The translations under genes and the position numbers were made by a program. A stretch of 5,645 nucleotides of DNA from Calditrichota bacterium (GTDB taxonomy: Bacteria; Zhuqueibacterota; Zhuqueibacteria; Residuimicrobiales; Krinioviventaceae). Positions within the stretch are counted from its first letter, which is position 1. Every line of letters begins with the position of its first letter. This document shows positions 1-5,645 of this stretch, piece by piece. The notes beneath the pieces are model-generated. The model did not search any database, was not told where the DNA came from, and was given only the letters and a program-made list of their open reading frames with translations. The DNA lies in assembly GCA_003818595.1 (NCBI GenBank), contig RPQV01000259.1:1-5645 (forward strand). The letters run 5' to 3'.

Positions 1-501
1 GCTCCTTTCAAAATAACTCGTGGTTTTCAGCAGTCTTTCTGGCCTGAGGAGAAAAGCATAGCTGAGTGGTGGGATTCTGCTCGTGAACAAGGCAGGTTGG
101 AAAATCGGAGGGATTCTCAGTTTGACGGTTATATTAATCTGAAGGAGATATTGCATCCCGGTTATAACAGCTGCGTATATGCGATACTTCCGATCATCAC
201 CCCTTCGGTGAAAAAGGCGCGCTTTCAATTCGGTATGAACGGCAAGTTGAAAGTCTGGCTGAATGATGACTTGGTGATGACGCTCAACGAGCTTAATCCT
301 GCGATGATTGATCGTTATAGTGTACCTGTGAGGTTACGTCCCGGCCTCAATTGGCTCATGGTACGGCTGGATAAACCCTTTGGTGAATTGGGTTTTTATT
401 TCAGAGTGCTGAACGCTGCAGGCAAGGCAGATCCAGAGATCAGTTTTGGCCTCCCCCCACAAGTTGCGCGAGACGTTGGCAACGGCACCGGTGGCTTTTG
501 A
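1..501 (+). CDS. C-terminal part of an unidentified protein ending in a beta-sandwich, carbohydrate-binding-like domain (5' truncated)
   Basis: The frame is open from the first base of the window, so this is the last 166 residues of a longer protein; the TTG at 97 is an internal codon, not a start. The visible part contains a Trp/Gln-rich stretch (FQQSFWPEE near residues 9-17), then a beta-rich module from about residue 40 to 138. The signature is a run of alternating strands: YINLKEIL, a strand pair around VKKARFQFGMNGKLKVWLND, a valine-rich strand, RLRPGLNWLMVRLD, and a final GFYFRVLN. This 'gs-dg-kvwlNg ... LkaGwN-llvkv ... gf-lri' pattern is typical of small jelly-roll modules at the ends of polysaccharide-acting and other secreted proteins in environmental bacteria. 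A short Gly-rich tail follows. The catalytic or N-terminal part lies outside the window, so the function of the whole protein is unknown. Its TGA overlaps the next ATG, implying a shared mRNA. Confidence 0.75.
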   Translation, partial: APFKITRGFQQSFWPEEKSIAEWWDSAREQGRLENRRDSQFDGYINLKEILHPGYNSCVYAILPIITPSVKKARFQFGMNGKLKVWLNDDLVMTLNELNPAMIDRYSVPVRLRPGLNWLMVRLDKPFGELGFYFRVLNAAGKADPEISFGLPPQVARDVGNGTGGF

Positions 502-1199
502 TGTCATTTCCTCGACCAGAAAAATCGGCAAACATTCCTTTCTTTTTAGCGATTGCCGGGAACATCGGTGTCGGCAAAACGACGCTGACCACTCTGTTGG
601 CTGAAAAGCTGCAGCTGAAACCCTTTTTCGAGAGGGTGATTAACAATCCCTATCTCGACGACTTTTACCGCGACATGAATCGTTGGAGTTTTAATCTGCA
701 GGTGTATTTCTTATCGCAGCGTTTCATCGATCAGAGTGCAATTTCTGCAAGCAAGGTTCCCTGCATTCAGGATCGTTCAATTTACGAGGATGCTGAAATA
801 TTTGCCTATATCCTCCACAAACAAGGATTCATGAGTGATCGGGATTATGAGAATTATTGTGATCTGTTTCGCATCATGACTGATTATCTTCGCAAACCAG
901 ACCTGATTCTCTATTTAAAAGCCTCAACCTGGACGTTGATCACCCGTATTCGTAAGCGAGGCCGTGAGTTTGAAAAAAAAATCACCATAGACTATCTGCA
1001 TGAACTGAACGAGGCTTATGATCGTTGGATAAAAAGCATCGAATCGACAATACCTGTCATGACAGTTGATGCGGATAATGTCGATTTTGAGCGCAATCCC
1101 GAACAGATGCAGGACATTTATAATCAATTGGCCATATACTTGGGAAAAGAGGTTTCCGGATGGAACATCAGAAAACCAAATCAAGATTCATCACGTTGA
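501..1199 (+). CDS. Deoxynucleoside kinase (dGK/dAK/dCK-like family)
   Basis: A 232-residue cytoplasmic P-loop kinase that would transfer phosphate from a nucleoside triphosphate to the 5'-OH of a deoxynucleoside in the salvage pathway. Visible motifs in family order are: Walker A GNIGVGKTT (residues 20-28); the substrate-side Glu in FFERVINNPYLDDFY (E44); the WSFNLQVYFLSQRF helix (62-75); the DRS motif (91-93) followed by Ile-Tyr-Glu-Asp; and the Arg-rich lid RIRKRGREFE (149-158), which should close on the phosphates. Length is normal for bacterial members. The ATG at 501 is chosen: it forms TGATG with the preceding stop, and a weak GGTGG lies at 490-494, 6 bases upstream. A TTG at 498 would add only one residue. 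The 3' end runs 40 bases into the SAM hydrolase gene, so the last 13 or so residues are shared coding sequence. The base preferred (purine or pyrimidine) cannot be fixed by eye; the overall look is closest to the dGK/dAK branch. Confidence 0.93.
   Translation: MSFPRPEKSANIPFFLAIAGNIGVGKTTLTTLLAEKLQLKPFFERVINNPYLDDFYRDMNRWSFNLQVYFLSQRFIDQSAISASKVPCIQDRSIYEDAEIFAYILHKQGFMSDRDYENYCDLFRIMTDYLRKPDLILYLKASTWTLITRIRKRGREFEKKITIDYLHELNEAYDRWIKSIESTIPVMTVDADNVDFERNPEQMQDIYNQLAIYLGKEVSGWNIRKPNQDSSR
1147..1152 (+). promoter_or_regulatory. Ribosome binding site for the SAM hydrolase gene
   Basis: AAGAGG lies 7 bases upstream of the ATG at 1160, entirely inside the kinase reading frame. It is one of the better Shine-Dalgarno matches in the window and supports 1160 as the true start despite the 40-base overlap with the kinase gene. 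Confidence 0.6.
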
Positions 1200-1957
1200 C
1201 AACTGACTTTGGTCTGCGCGATGCGTTTGTCGGTGTCATGAAAGGAGTGATTCTTAATATTAATCCTGCGGCGGTAATTGTGGACATCACACACGGAATT
1301 CCGCAAGGCGATCTGGATGCTGCTTCCTTTGCCCTTGACCAGGCCTACGCTTTTTTCCCTCCTGAAAGTATTCATATAGTGGTTGTAGATCCCGGAGTGG
1401 GGACAGATCGCCGCATTCTCTTGGCGCGTGCCGGCAACAGCTTTTTCCTTGCCCCGGATAATGCTGTTCTAAAGTATGTCTTTGCCGGCCACCAGGATGC
1501 TGTGGTGCTTTCAGTGACTAACCGTTATTACTTTTTGCCCCACACCAGTCAGACTTTTCATGGTCGTGACATCGTGGCGCCGGTTGCGGCTCACCTTTCA
1601 CTCGGCGTTCCTTTTGTTGATTTTGGTCAAAAAATAGATGATTATTTGCGAGGCGATATCCTATTGCCGACGCGCCGAAATAAAACCATCAGCGGGGAGA
1701 TCGTTTACATCGATCATTTCGGCAACTGCATCACCAATATCTCAAAAAAAGAACTGAAGAGTGAGCAGATAGAAGAGATTAATATAGAAAAATTTCAGTT
1801 CGAACGATTGAGCCATTCATACGCCGAACATGAAGTGGGAGAACCGCTGGCCATTGTCAGCAGTCATGATCATCTGGAAATTGCGGTGCGCGATGGGAAT
1901 GCCGCCCAAATTTTAAATATCAAAAAAGGAGATCGGGTTGAAGTTATCCTGCAATAG
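1160..1957 (+). CDS. S-adenosyl-L-methionine hydrolase (SAM hydroxide adenosyltransferase, DUF62 family)
   Basis: A 265-residue soluble enzyme expected to cleave SAM with water into adenosine and methionine. The N-terminal domain shows the family motifs in order: TDFG (15-18) with D21; DITHGIP (42-48); VVDPGVGTDRR (75-85); APDN (98-101); and TFHGRDIVAPVAAHLS (132-147). The smaller C-terminal beta-barrel domain carries the IDHFGNCITNI motif (184-194). The Asp-Arg-His triad described for the hydrolase branch is available as D77, R84 and H134. The length, about 265 rather than close to 300, argues against the related fluorinase/chlorinase enzymes, which carry an extra loop. One small oddity is Ala after the PDN motif, where Gly is usual. 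The start is supported by AAGAGG 7 bases upstream. It overlaps the kinase gene by 40 bases, suggesting coordinated translation; the adenosine released could feed purine salvage, though the kinase's use of ribonucleosides is not established. Confidence 0.93.
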   Translation: MEHQKTKSRFITLTTDFGLRDAFVGVMKGVILNINPAAVIVDITHGIPQGDLDAASFALDQAYAFFPPESIHIVVVDPGVGTDRRILLARAGNSFFLAPDNAVLKYVFAGHQDAVVLSVTNRYYFLPHTSQTFHGRDIVAPVAAHLSLGVPFVDFGQKIDDYLRGDILLPTRRNKTISGEIVYIDHFGNCITNISKKELKSEQIEEINIEKFQFERLSHSYAEHEVGEPLAIVSSHDHLEIAVRDGNAAQILNIKKGDRVEVILQ

Positions 1958-1973
1958 CATGACCGCAATTGTT

Positions 1974-1990
1974 CAGATCAGGTAAATCTG
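1974..1990 (+). other. Short inverted repeat with an AGG in the loop, ahead of the site-2 protease gene
   Basis: CAGAT (1974-1978) can pair with ATCTG (1986-1990) around a 7-base loop, CAGGTAA. The only SD-like bases before the ATG at 1995, AGG at 1980-1982, sit in that loop, 12 bases from the start codon. The stem is only five base pairs, so this could be chance. The 37-base gap it occupies holds nothing else recognisable. Confidence 0.25.
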
Positions 1991-1994
1991 CCCC

Positions 1995-2855
1995 ATGCAC
2001 ACCGGTCATTTTTTATTTATGATGAAAAAAACCTTCACCCGTCTCATTCGGTCACTGGCCAAATTCAGGCTGCCGATTCATCAGCCGGTTTTAAATCTTG
2101 TGCTGTTATTGCTCACCATTGGATCGACCTGGTTGACATGGGGCATGTATTACAGCCTATCGCTGATAACCATTCTGTTTTGTCACGAAATGGGTCATTA
2201 TATGAGTTGTCGGCGGCACAAGGTCTCCTCATCGCTTCCTTTTTTTCTGCCTTTTCCATTCGCCAATCCCTTCGGAACTCTCGGCGCAGTGATTCAACTG
2301 CGCAGTGTCCTTCCAAATCGGAACGCTCTGTTTGATCTGGGTGCAGCCGGTCCTATCGGCGGCTTTATTCCCGCAATTGCGGTGATTATAGTAGGCTATC
2401 ATTTTCATCCTTTCTTGTCCGATGGAAATATTGATATCGGATTTCTGCCCAGTTCACCCCTTTTTTTCCATTTGCTGTCATTTTTTACAAATTGCCTTAA
2501 AGTTTCAAACTTTATGATCGCAAGTAATCCGGTCCTGTATGCTGGATGGGTAGGACTTTTTGTGACGTCGCTGAATTTATTGCCGATTGGCCAACTCGAT
2601 GGCGGCCATATTTTTTACAGCCTGTTTGGCAGGAACAGCCTCAAGTGGATGAAAGTCTTTATTTTATTCCTCGGGATTTTGTCCACCTTTTATATCGGCT
2701 GGATTCTCTTGTTTTTGCTTTTACTGATATTTGGCAAAAGACATCCTCCTCCTCTCGATGACCGGACGCCTCTGGACCGTAAAAGAAAACTCATCGCCCT
2801 GTTCTTGTTTGTTGTTTTTATTTTGACTTTTAGCCCAATTCCTTTTAACTTTTAA
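1995..2855 (+). CDS. Site-2 protease family (M50) intramembrane zinc metalloprotease
   Basis: A 286-residue, very hydrophobic multi-pass protein. The zinc-binding HEMGH motif is at residues 64-68 (two His plus catalytic Glu65), at the end of a membrane segment. The third zinc ligand motif of the family, here NLLPIGQLDGGH (194-205, Asp202), lies in a later segment. Between them are the Pro/Phe-rich LPFFLPFPFANPFGTLG stretch and GAAGPIGG (116-123), hallmarks of the compact bacterial/chloroplast EGY-like branch. No PDZ domain is visible. Membrane segments are apparent around residues 32-50, 54-68, 116-138, 180-200, 215-242 and 265-283, with a basic, Pro-rich hydrophilic loop near 243-264. Such enzymes cut transmembrane helices in regulated proteolysis; the substrate is unknown. 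The start is uncertain: ATG 1995 has only a distant AGG, and ATG codons at 2019 and 2022 would remove eight or nine residues without harming any motif. It lies 37 bases after the SAM hydrolase gene, probably in the same operon. Confidence 0.9.
   Translation: MHTGHFLFMMKKTFTRLIRSLAKFRLPIHQPVLNLVLLLLTIGSTWLTWGMYYSLSLITILFCHEMGHYMSCRRHKVSSSLPFFLPFPFANPFGTLGAVIQLRSVLPNRNALFDLGAAGPIGGFIPAIAVIIVGYHFHPFLSDGNIDIGFLPSSPLFFHLLSFFTNCLKVSNFMIASNPVLYAGWVGLFVTSLNLLPIGQLDGGHIFYSLFGRNSLKWMKVFILFLGILSTFYIGWILLFLLLLIFGKRHPPPLDDRTPLDRKRKLIALFLFVVFILTFSPIPFNF
2822..2853 (+). promoter_or_regulatory. Possible promoter for the downstream membrane-protein/PBP pair
   Basis: Inside the last codons of the protease gene, TTTG (2822-2825) is followed after 20 bases by TAACTTTT (2846-2853). 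This resembles the Bacteroidetes-type primary promoter (TTTG, about 19-20 bases, TAnnTTTG) except for the last base. Read as a sigma-70 promoter, TTGACT (2823-2828) has a good -35 but its -10 (TAACTT, 17 bases on) is poor. The region is T-rich, so chance matches are likely. It would allow the envelope genes to be expressed separately from the upstream genes. Confidence 0.2.
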
Positions 2856-2905
2856 AGATTATAAAGTGTGAATAAATGGATCCAGCTTTCTTTCTGGAAA
2901 ATCAT

Positions 2906-2909
2906 GGAG
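2906..2909 (+). promoter_or_regulatory. Ribosome binding site of the unknown membrane protein
   Basis: GGAG lies 5 bases before the ATG at 2915 and 14 bases before the second in-frame ATG at 2924. The spacing favours 2915. The rest of the 59-base gap holds only a weak five-base-pair inverted repeat (TCCAG 2881-2885 / CTGGA 2894-2898) without a T-run. Confidence 0.45.
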
Positions 2910-2914
2910 CCTGA

Positions 2915-3826
2915 ATGATCATTATGACAGAAGCTGAAATCAATCAATCGGGGAAAATTCGCAAAAATTATTCGAAACGAGCGCTCCTGATCCTTTCGTT
3001 TATCCTGCTGTTGATCGCTGCGGAAGCATTGTTCGGCATATTGGAAATCGTTGTCGGCCGATTTTTGCTTTTTACGAATCCTATTCGCCCTCAGATAGGC
3101 AGATTGTGGGATGAAGATCACAAAGAACAATTAGGTATCGATGAGCTTGAGGCCAATTCGAACAAAACTGAAAATTTGCCGGCCATTGTTGATATTCATT
3201 CATTCAAAGATCTTAAACTCATTTTATCGACTCGCAGCAGCTTGAGTATCAGCAGAGATGAATTCAAAAAATTTTATACTGATCTTCCCATGAACCAGGC
3301 AAAAGGACTCCTCGATCCACTTTATTTTATCGAATTGGATCGCAATCCGGACTGGCAACGCACGCAGCTCTCCCTGGTTGGGGATCAATTGGTCATCTAC
3401 TTTATCGACGGCTTTGAACATCCGATTCAGGAATCGCATGTGACTGTTTTGGATACGTTGATCAATGCTGAGGTCGAGTATGTAAATGCTCAACTGAACG
3501 AATTTGAGGAGTTCGAGGGACGTCTACTGTCGGCAGCTATTTTTTTCCATGGATTTGATCGGTTGCCCCGTACCTATCGCCTTCAGATTGTCAATGATCC
3601 CTACAAATTGGTTCAATGGGGGAACAACCTACAACGCGTCGCCATTTCTCCTTTTGTCACTGACGATGGCGTTGAGATACTATTCGAAATAAAAGGCGAA
3701 AGCGGGCTATATTTAGAAAAAATGTTCGCTTCTGAAATTGCAGTTAACTATCTCATTGATGAATTGAACTCGATGGATCTCGAACATCATATGGAAATGC
3801 CTGTTAAAAAAGATGAAAATGATTAA
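2915..3826 (+). CDS. Single-pass membrane-anchored protein of unknown function, coupled to the class A PBP gene
   Basis: I do not recognise this 303-residue protein. It begins with a short polar tail containing a basic patch (K14, R16, K17, K21, R22). One membrane segment follows at about residues 23-47, unusual in carrying two glutamates, E37 and E44, seven residues apart and so on roughly one helix face. The basic-side-in rule predicts a cytoplasmic N-terminus and about 250 residues outside the membrane. The external part looks mixed alpha/beta: a linker (PIRPQIGRLW, 56-65), strands such as DLKLILSTR and QLVIYFIDG, and hydrophilic helices rich in Glu, including the EFEEFEGRLL stretch. There are no Cys residues, repeats or catalytic motifs that I can name. 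The start at 2915 is supported by GGAG 5 bases upstream. Its last codons overlap the PBP start (ATG 3813 or 3819), which suggests translational coupling and a role near the peptidoglycan synthase. That role is inference; it could equally be a general envelope protein. Confidence 0.85.
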   Translation: MIIMTEAEINQSGKIRKNYSKRALLILSFILLLIAAEALFGILEIVVGRFLLFTNPIRPQIGRLWDEDHKEQLGIDELEANSNKTENLPAIVDIHSFKDLKLILSTRSSLSISRDEFKKFYTDLPMNQAKGLLDPLYFIELDRNPDWQRTQLSLVGDQLVIYFIDGFEHPIQESHVTVLDTLINAEVEYVNAQLNEFEEFEGRLLSAAIFFHGFDRLPRTYRLQIVNDPYKLVQWGNNLQRVAISPFVTDDGVEILFEIKGESGLYLEKMFASEIAVNYLIDELNSMDLEHHMEMPVKKDEND

Positions 3827-5645
3827 AAAAATTGCCCAGGTTGCAGCGCTGATGATCATTCTTTTGACGATTGGCGCCGCTTTTTATGCCGTATTACGCC
3901 TTCCGCAATTGCCGGATGATTTAAACCGTATTGCTCTTGCCACTCCGACAAAAATATTTGCCGAGGATGGCAAAATGATCAAACTTCTTGCCAATCGTCA
4001 AATTGTGCCGTTTGATCAAATATCCTCAACTATCATCAAGGCAGTTTTGGCTCTCGAGGATCGCTATTTCTATACCCATCATGGCATCAGCAAAAATAGT
4101 CTGATACGTGCTTTTTTAGTAAATCTGCGACATGGAGAGGTGAAGCAAGGCGGCAGTACAATTACTCAGCAATTGGCAAAAAATCTCTTCTTCAGTTTTG
4201 AACGCTCCTATATCCGCAAAATTCAGGAAGTTTTCATTACTCTGCAGATTGAGCAACAATTCAGCAAACAGGAAATATTGGAAGCCTATCTGAATCAAAT
4301 TGATTTTGGCTCAGGAATTTATGGCGTAGAACTGGCGGCTCAGACCTATTTTTCCAAACATGCTGATGAACTGACAAATGGTGAGGCAGCCATGTTGGCG
4401 GGCATACCGCGATGGCCTGCACGCTATAACCCCTACAAATATCCCGAGATCGCAAAACAGCGTCAGACTTTTGTATTGAAGAAAATGCTGGAGCAAAAAT
4501 ATATCACCGATCAGGAGTATAAAGTCGCACTCAACGAACGGCTCGCCTACAACAGCATTTTTAACCTTCACGGACACGCTGATTATTTTATAGATGCCGT
4601 GATCGATGTCGCGGCGGATTCTTTTGGACGCAACGCCGTGATGTATGGCGGCTTGGAAATATTCACAACATTGAACAGTAATTTTCAGTTGGCAGCCAGT
4701 CTGGCGATCCAACAGGGACTGGCTGAACTTGACGAGACTTTGGGGCTGCAACCCATTGAGCAAGTGCCTTGGGCTCAGCGCAAAAATTACCCTCAGGCTG
4801 CTCTGGTTGCTGTTGATCCCAAAACCGGTGCTGTCAAGGCCATGGTCGGCGGCCGAGATTTCCGCTCCGCTCCTTTTAATCGCGCTCTCGCCAATAACCG
4901 TCAGGCAGGTTCAGCATTTAAACCATTTATCTACACGGCTGCCATAGACAAGGGAATTGTCGATCCGACAACTGTGATGATCGATGAGCCGACACAGTTT
5001 CGTATCTACAATCAGATATGGGCGCCGGAGAATTACGACTTGGAGTTCATGGGGCCGATGACCATTAAAATGGCGCTCGCGGAATCTCGAAATGTCATCG
5101 CTGCCAAAGTGATCGAGAAAGTGGGGGCAAGCGTCGTCATCGAATACGCTCACGCCATGGGTATCTCCAGCACCTTGGAACCCCACTTGTCGCTCGCGTT
5201 GGGTACGGCGGGTGTATCACCGCTGGAAATGGCGGCCGGCTACTCGACGCTGGCTTCAGAGGGAATTTATCGTCAACCATTTTTGATTCGCAAGATCAAC
5301 AGCCCTCAGAAAAACATACTTGAAAATGAATTCAAATCTAAACGTGTATTTGATCAGCAAACTTGTTTCATCATGATCGATATGTTGAGCGGAGTAGTTG
5401 ATTTCGGCACCGGGAAAACTGTCCGGACTCGAGGATTCTATCGTCCTTGTGCGGGAAAAACCGGCACGACCAACGATTATCGTGATGCATGGTTTGTAGG
5501 CTTTACTCCAGAATTGGTGACTGCCGTTTGGGTTGGATTTGACGACAATCACCCTATGCGCAATACCTGGGGCAGCGGCGTAACAGGGGCAACGGGAGGC
5601 TTGCCGATATGGACAATTTTCATGAGTCGAGCTTTAAAAGATAAA
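3813..5645 (+). CDS. Bifunctional class A penicillin-binding protein (glycosyltransferase GT51 plus transpeptidase), 3' truncated
   Basis: This reading frame stays open to the right edge (611 codons, no stop). It encodes an inner-membrane peptidoglycan synthase that polymerises lipid II into glycan strands and cross-links the peptides. After a basic N-terminus, a membrane anchor spans about residues 7-28. The GT51 domain follows with LALEDRYFYTHHG (catalytic E82), GGSTITQQLAKN (113-124), RKIQE with E139, and the EAYLNQIDFG motif. A short linker leads to the transpeptidase domain: SAFK (S367 nucleophile, K370), SRN (425-427) and KTGT (549-552), followed by a GGLPIW segment typical of the domain's end. 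All catalytic motifs are intact, and only a short tail should be missing. No UB2H-like or OB-like insert is evident between anchor and GT51 or between GT51 and transpeptidase. The ATG at 3813 (14-base overlap) or 3819 (8-base overlap) starts within the upstream gene. No good SD is visible for either, consistent with translational coupling. It resembles the PBP1A/PBP1B group but cannot be assigned to one by eye. Confidence 0.95.
   Translation, partial: MKMIKKIAQVAALMIILLTIGAAFYAVLRLPQLPDDLNRIALATPTKIFAEDGKMIKLLANRQIVPFDQISSTIIKAVLALEDRYFYTHHGISKNSLIRAFLVNLRHGEVKQGGSTITQQLAKNLFFSFERSYIRKIQEVFITLQIEQQFSKQEILEAYLNQIDFGSGIYGVELAAQTYFSKHADELTNGEAAMLAGIPRWPARYNPYKYPEIAKQRQTFVLKKMLEQKYITDQEYKVALNERLAYNSIFNLHGHADYFIDAVIDVAADSFGRNAVMYGGLEIFTTLNSNFQLAASLAIQQGLAELDETLGLQPIEQVPWAQRKNYPQAALVAVDPKTGAVKAMVGGRDFRSAPFNRALANNRQAGSAFKPFIYTAAIDKGIVDPTTVMIDEPTQFRIYNQIWAPENYDLEFMGPMTIKMALAESRNVIAAKVIEKVGASVVIEYAHAMGISSTLEPHLSLALGTAGVSPLEMAAGYSTLASEGIYRQPFLIRKINSPQKNILENEFKSKRVFDQQTCFIMIDMLSGVVDFGTGKTVRTRGFYRPCAGKTGTTNDYRDAWFVGFTPELVTAVWVGFDDNHPMRNTWGSGVTGATGGLPIWTIFMSRALKDK

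Noticed and set aside
97..501. Complete small gene starting at TTG 97
   Set aside because: The frame is open to the window edge, no SD precedes base 97, and the residues before it look like coding sequence.
1160..1957. Fluorinase or chlorinase identity for the DUF62-family gene
   Set aside because: The protein is about 265 residues with no room for the extra loop of the halogenases, and the Asp-Arg-His residues typical of the hydrolase branch are present.
1959..1985. Eight-codon mini-ORF (ATG 1959 to TAA 1983) in the gap before the protease gene
   Set aside because: It has no SD and no recognisable leader-peptide signature such as repeated codons; in so short a gap it is likely chance.
2113..2335. 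Open frames on both strands within the site-2 protease gene
   Set aside because: They are in the wrong frame for the HEMGH and LDGGH motifs and show no domain features; they are shadows of the protease gene.
2881..2898. Inverted repeat TCCAG/CTGGA as a transcription terminator
   Set aside because: The stem has only five pairs, the loop is 8 bases, and no T-run follows on the + strand.
3895..4040. UB2H-type regulatory domain between the anchor and GT51 of the PBP
   Set aside because: Only about 50 residues separate the membrane anchor from the catalytic ED motif, too few for that domain.
4311..4763. 150-codon open frame on the minus strand
   Set aside because: It lies wholly inside the PBP gene, whose motifs are intact; the translated product shows no family features, and no SD or promoter is evident for it.

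Overview
The window is a densely packed, single-strand (+) stretch of bacterial chromosome with six protein-coding genes. The first is cut by the left edge and the last by the right edge. There are no RNA genes, mobile elements, CRISPR arrays or long repeats. Moderate GC, predominantly ATG starts, weak Shine-Dalgarno (SD) signals and frequent gene overlaps are visible. The content includes a dGK/dAK-type deoxynucleoside kinase, a SAM hydrolase, a PDZ-less site-2 protease and a class A penicillin-binding protein (PBP). This, together with a C-terminal beta-sandwich module of a kind common in environmental bacteria, suggests a diderm-type environmental bacterium of the broad FCB/Calditrichota/KSB1-like kind. 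That placement is an impression from protein style, not a proof.

Layout. Bases 1-501 are the C-terminal 166 residues of a larger protein ending in a predicted ligand-binding-like beta-sandwich. Its stop codon overlaps the start of the deoxynucleoside kinase gene (501-1199) as TGATG. The kinase overlaps the SAM hydrolase gene (1160-1957) by 40 bases. After a 37-base gap comes an M50-family intramembrane protease (1995-2855). After a 59-base gap comes an unrecognised single-pass membrane protein (2915-3826), whose last codons overlap the start of a bifunctional class A PBP (3813 to the right edge, 611 codons without a stop).

Working together. The kinase and SAM hydrolase form a translationally entangled nucleoside pair: the hydrolase releases adenosine and methionine from SAM, and the kinase phosphorylates deoxynucleosides for salvage. 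The second half is envelope-directed: an intramembrane protease, an anchored extracytoplasmic protein of unknown function, and a peptidoglycan polymerase/cross-linker. The most noteworthy element is the unknown 303-residue protein. Its coupling to the PBP gene makes it a candidate PBP partner, and its single membrane segment next to a site-2 protease gene makes it a conceivable protease substrate. I see no strong evidence of a wholly new multi-gene system; most of the window reads as ordinary housekeeping genes in a lineage-specific order.
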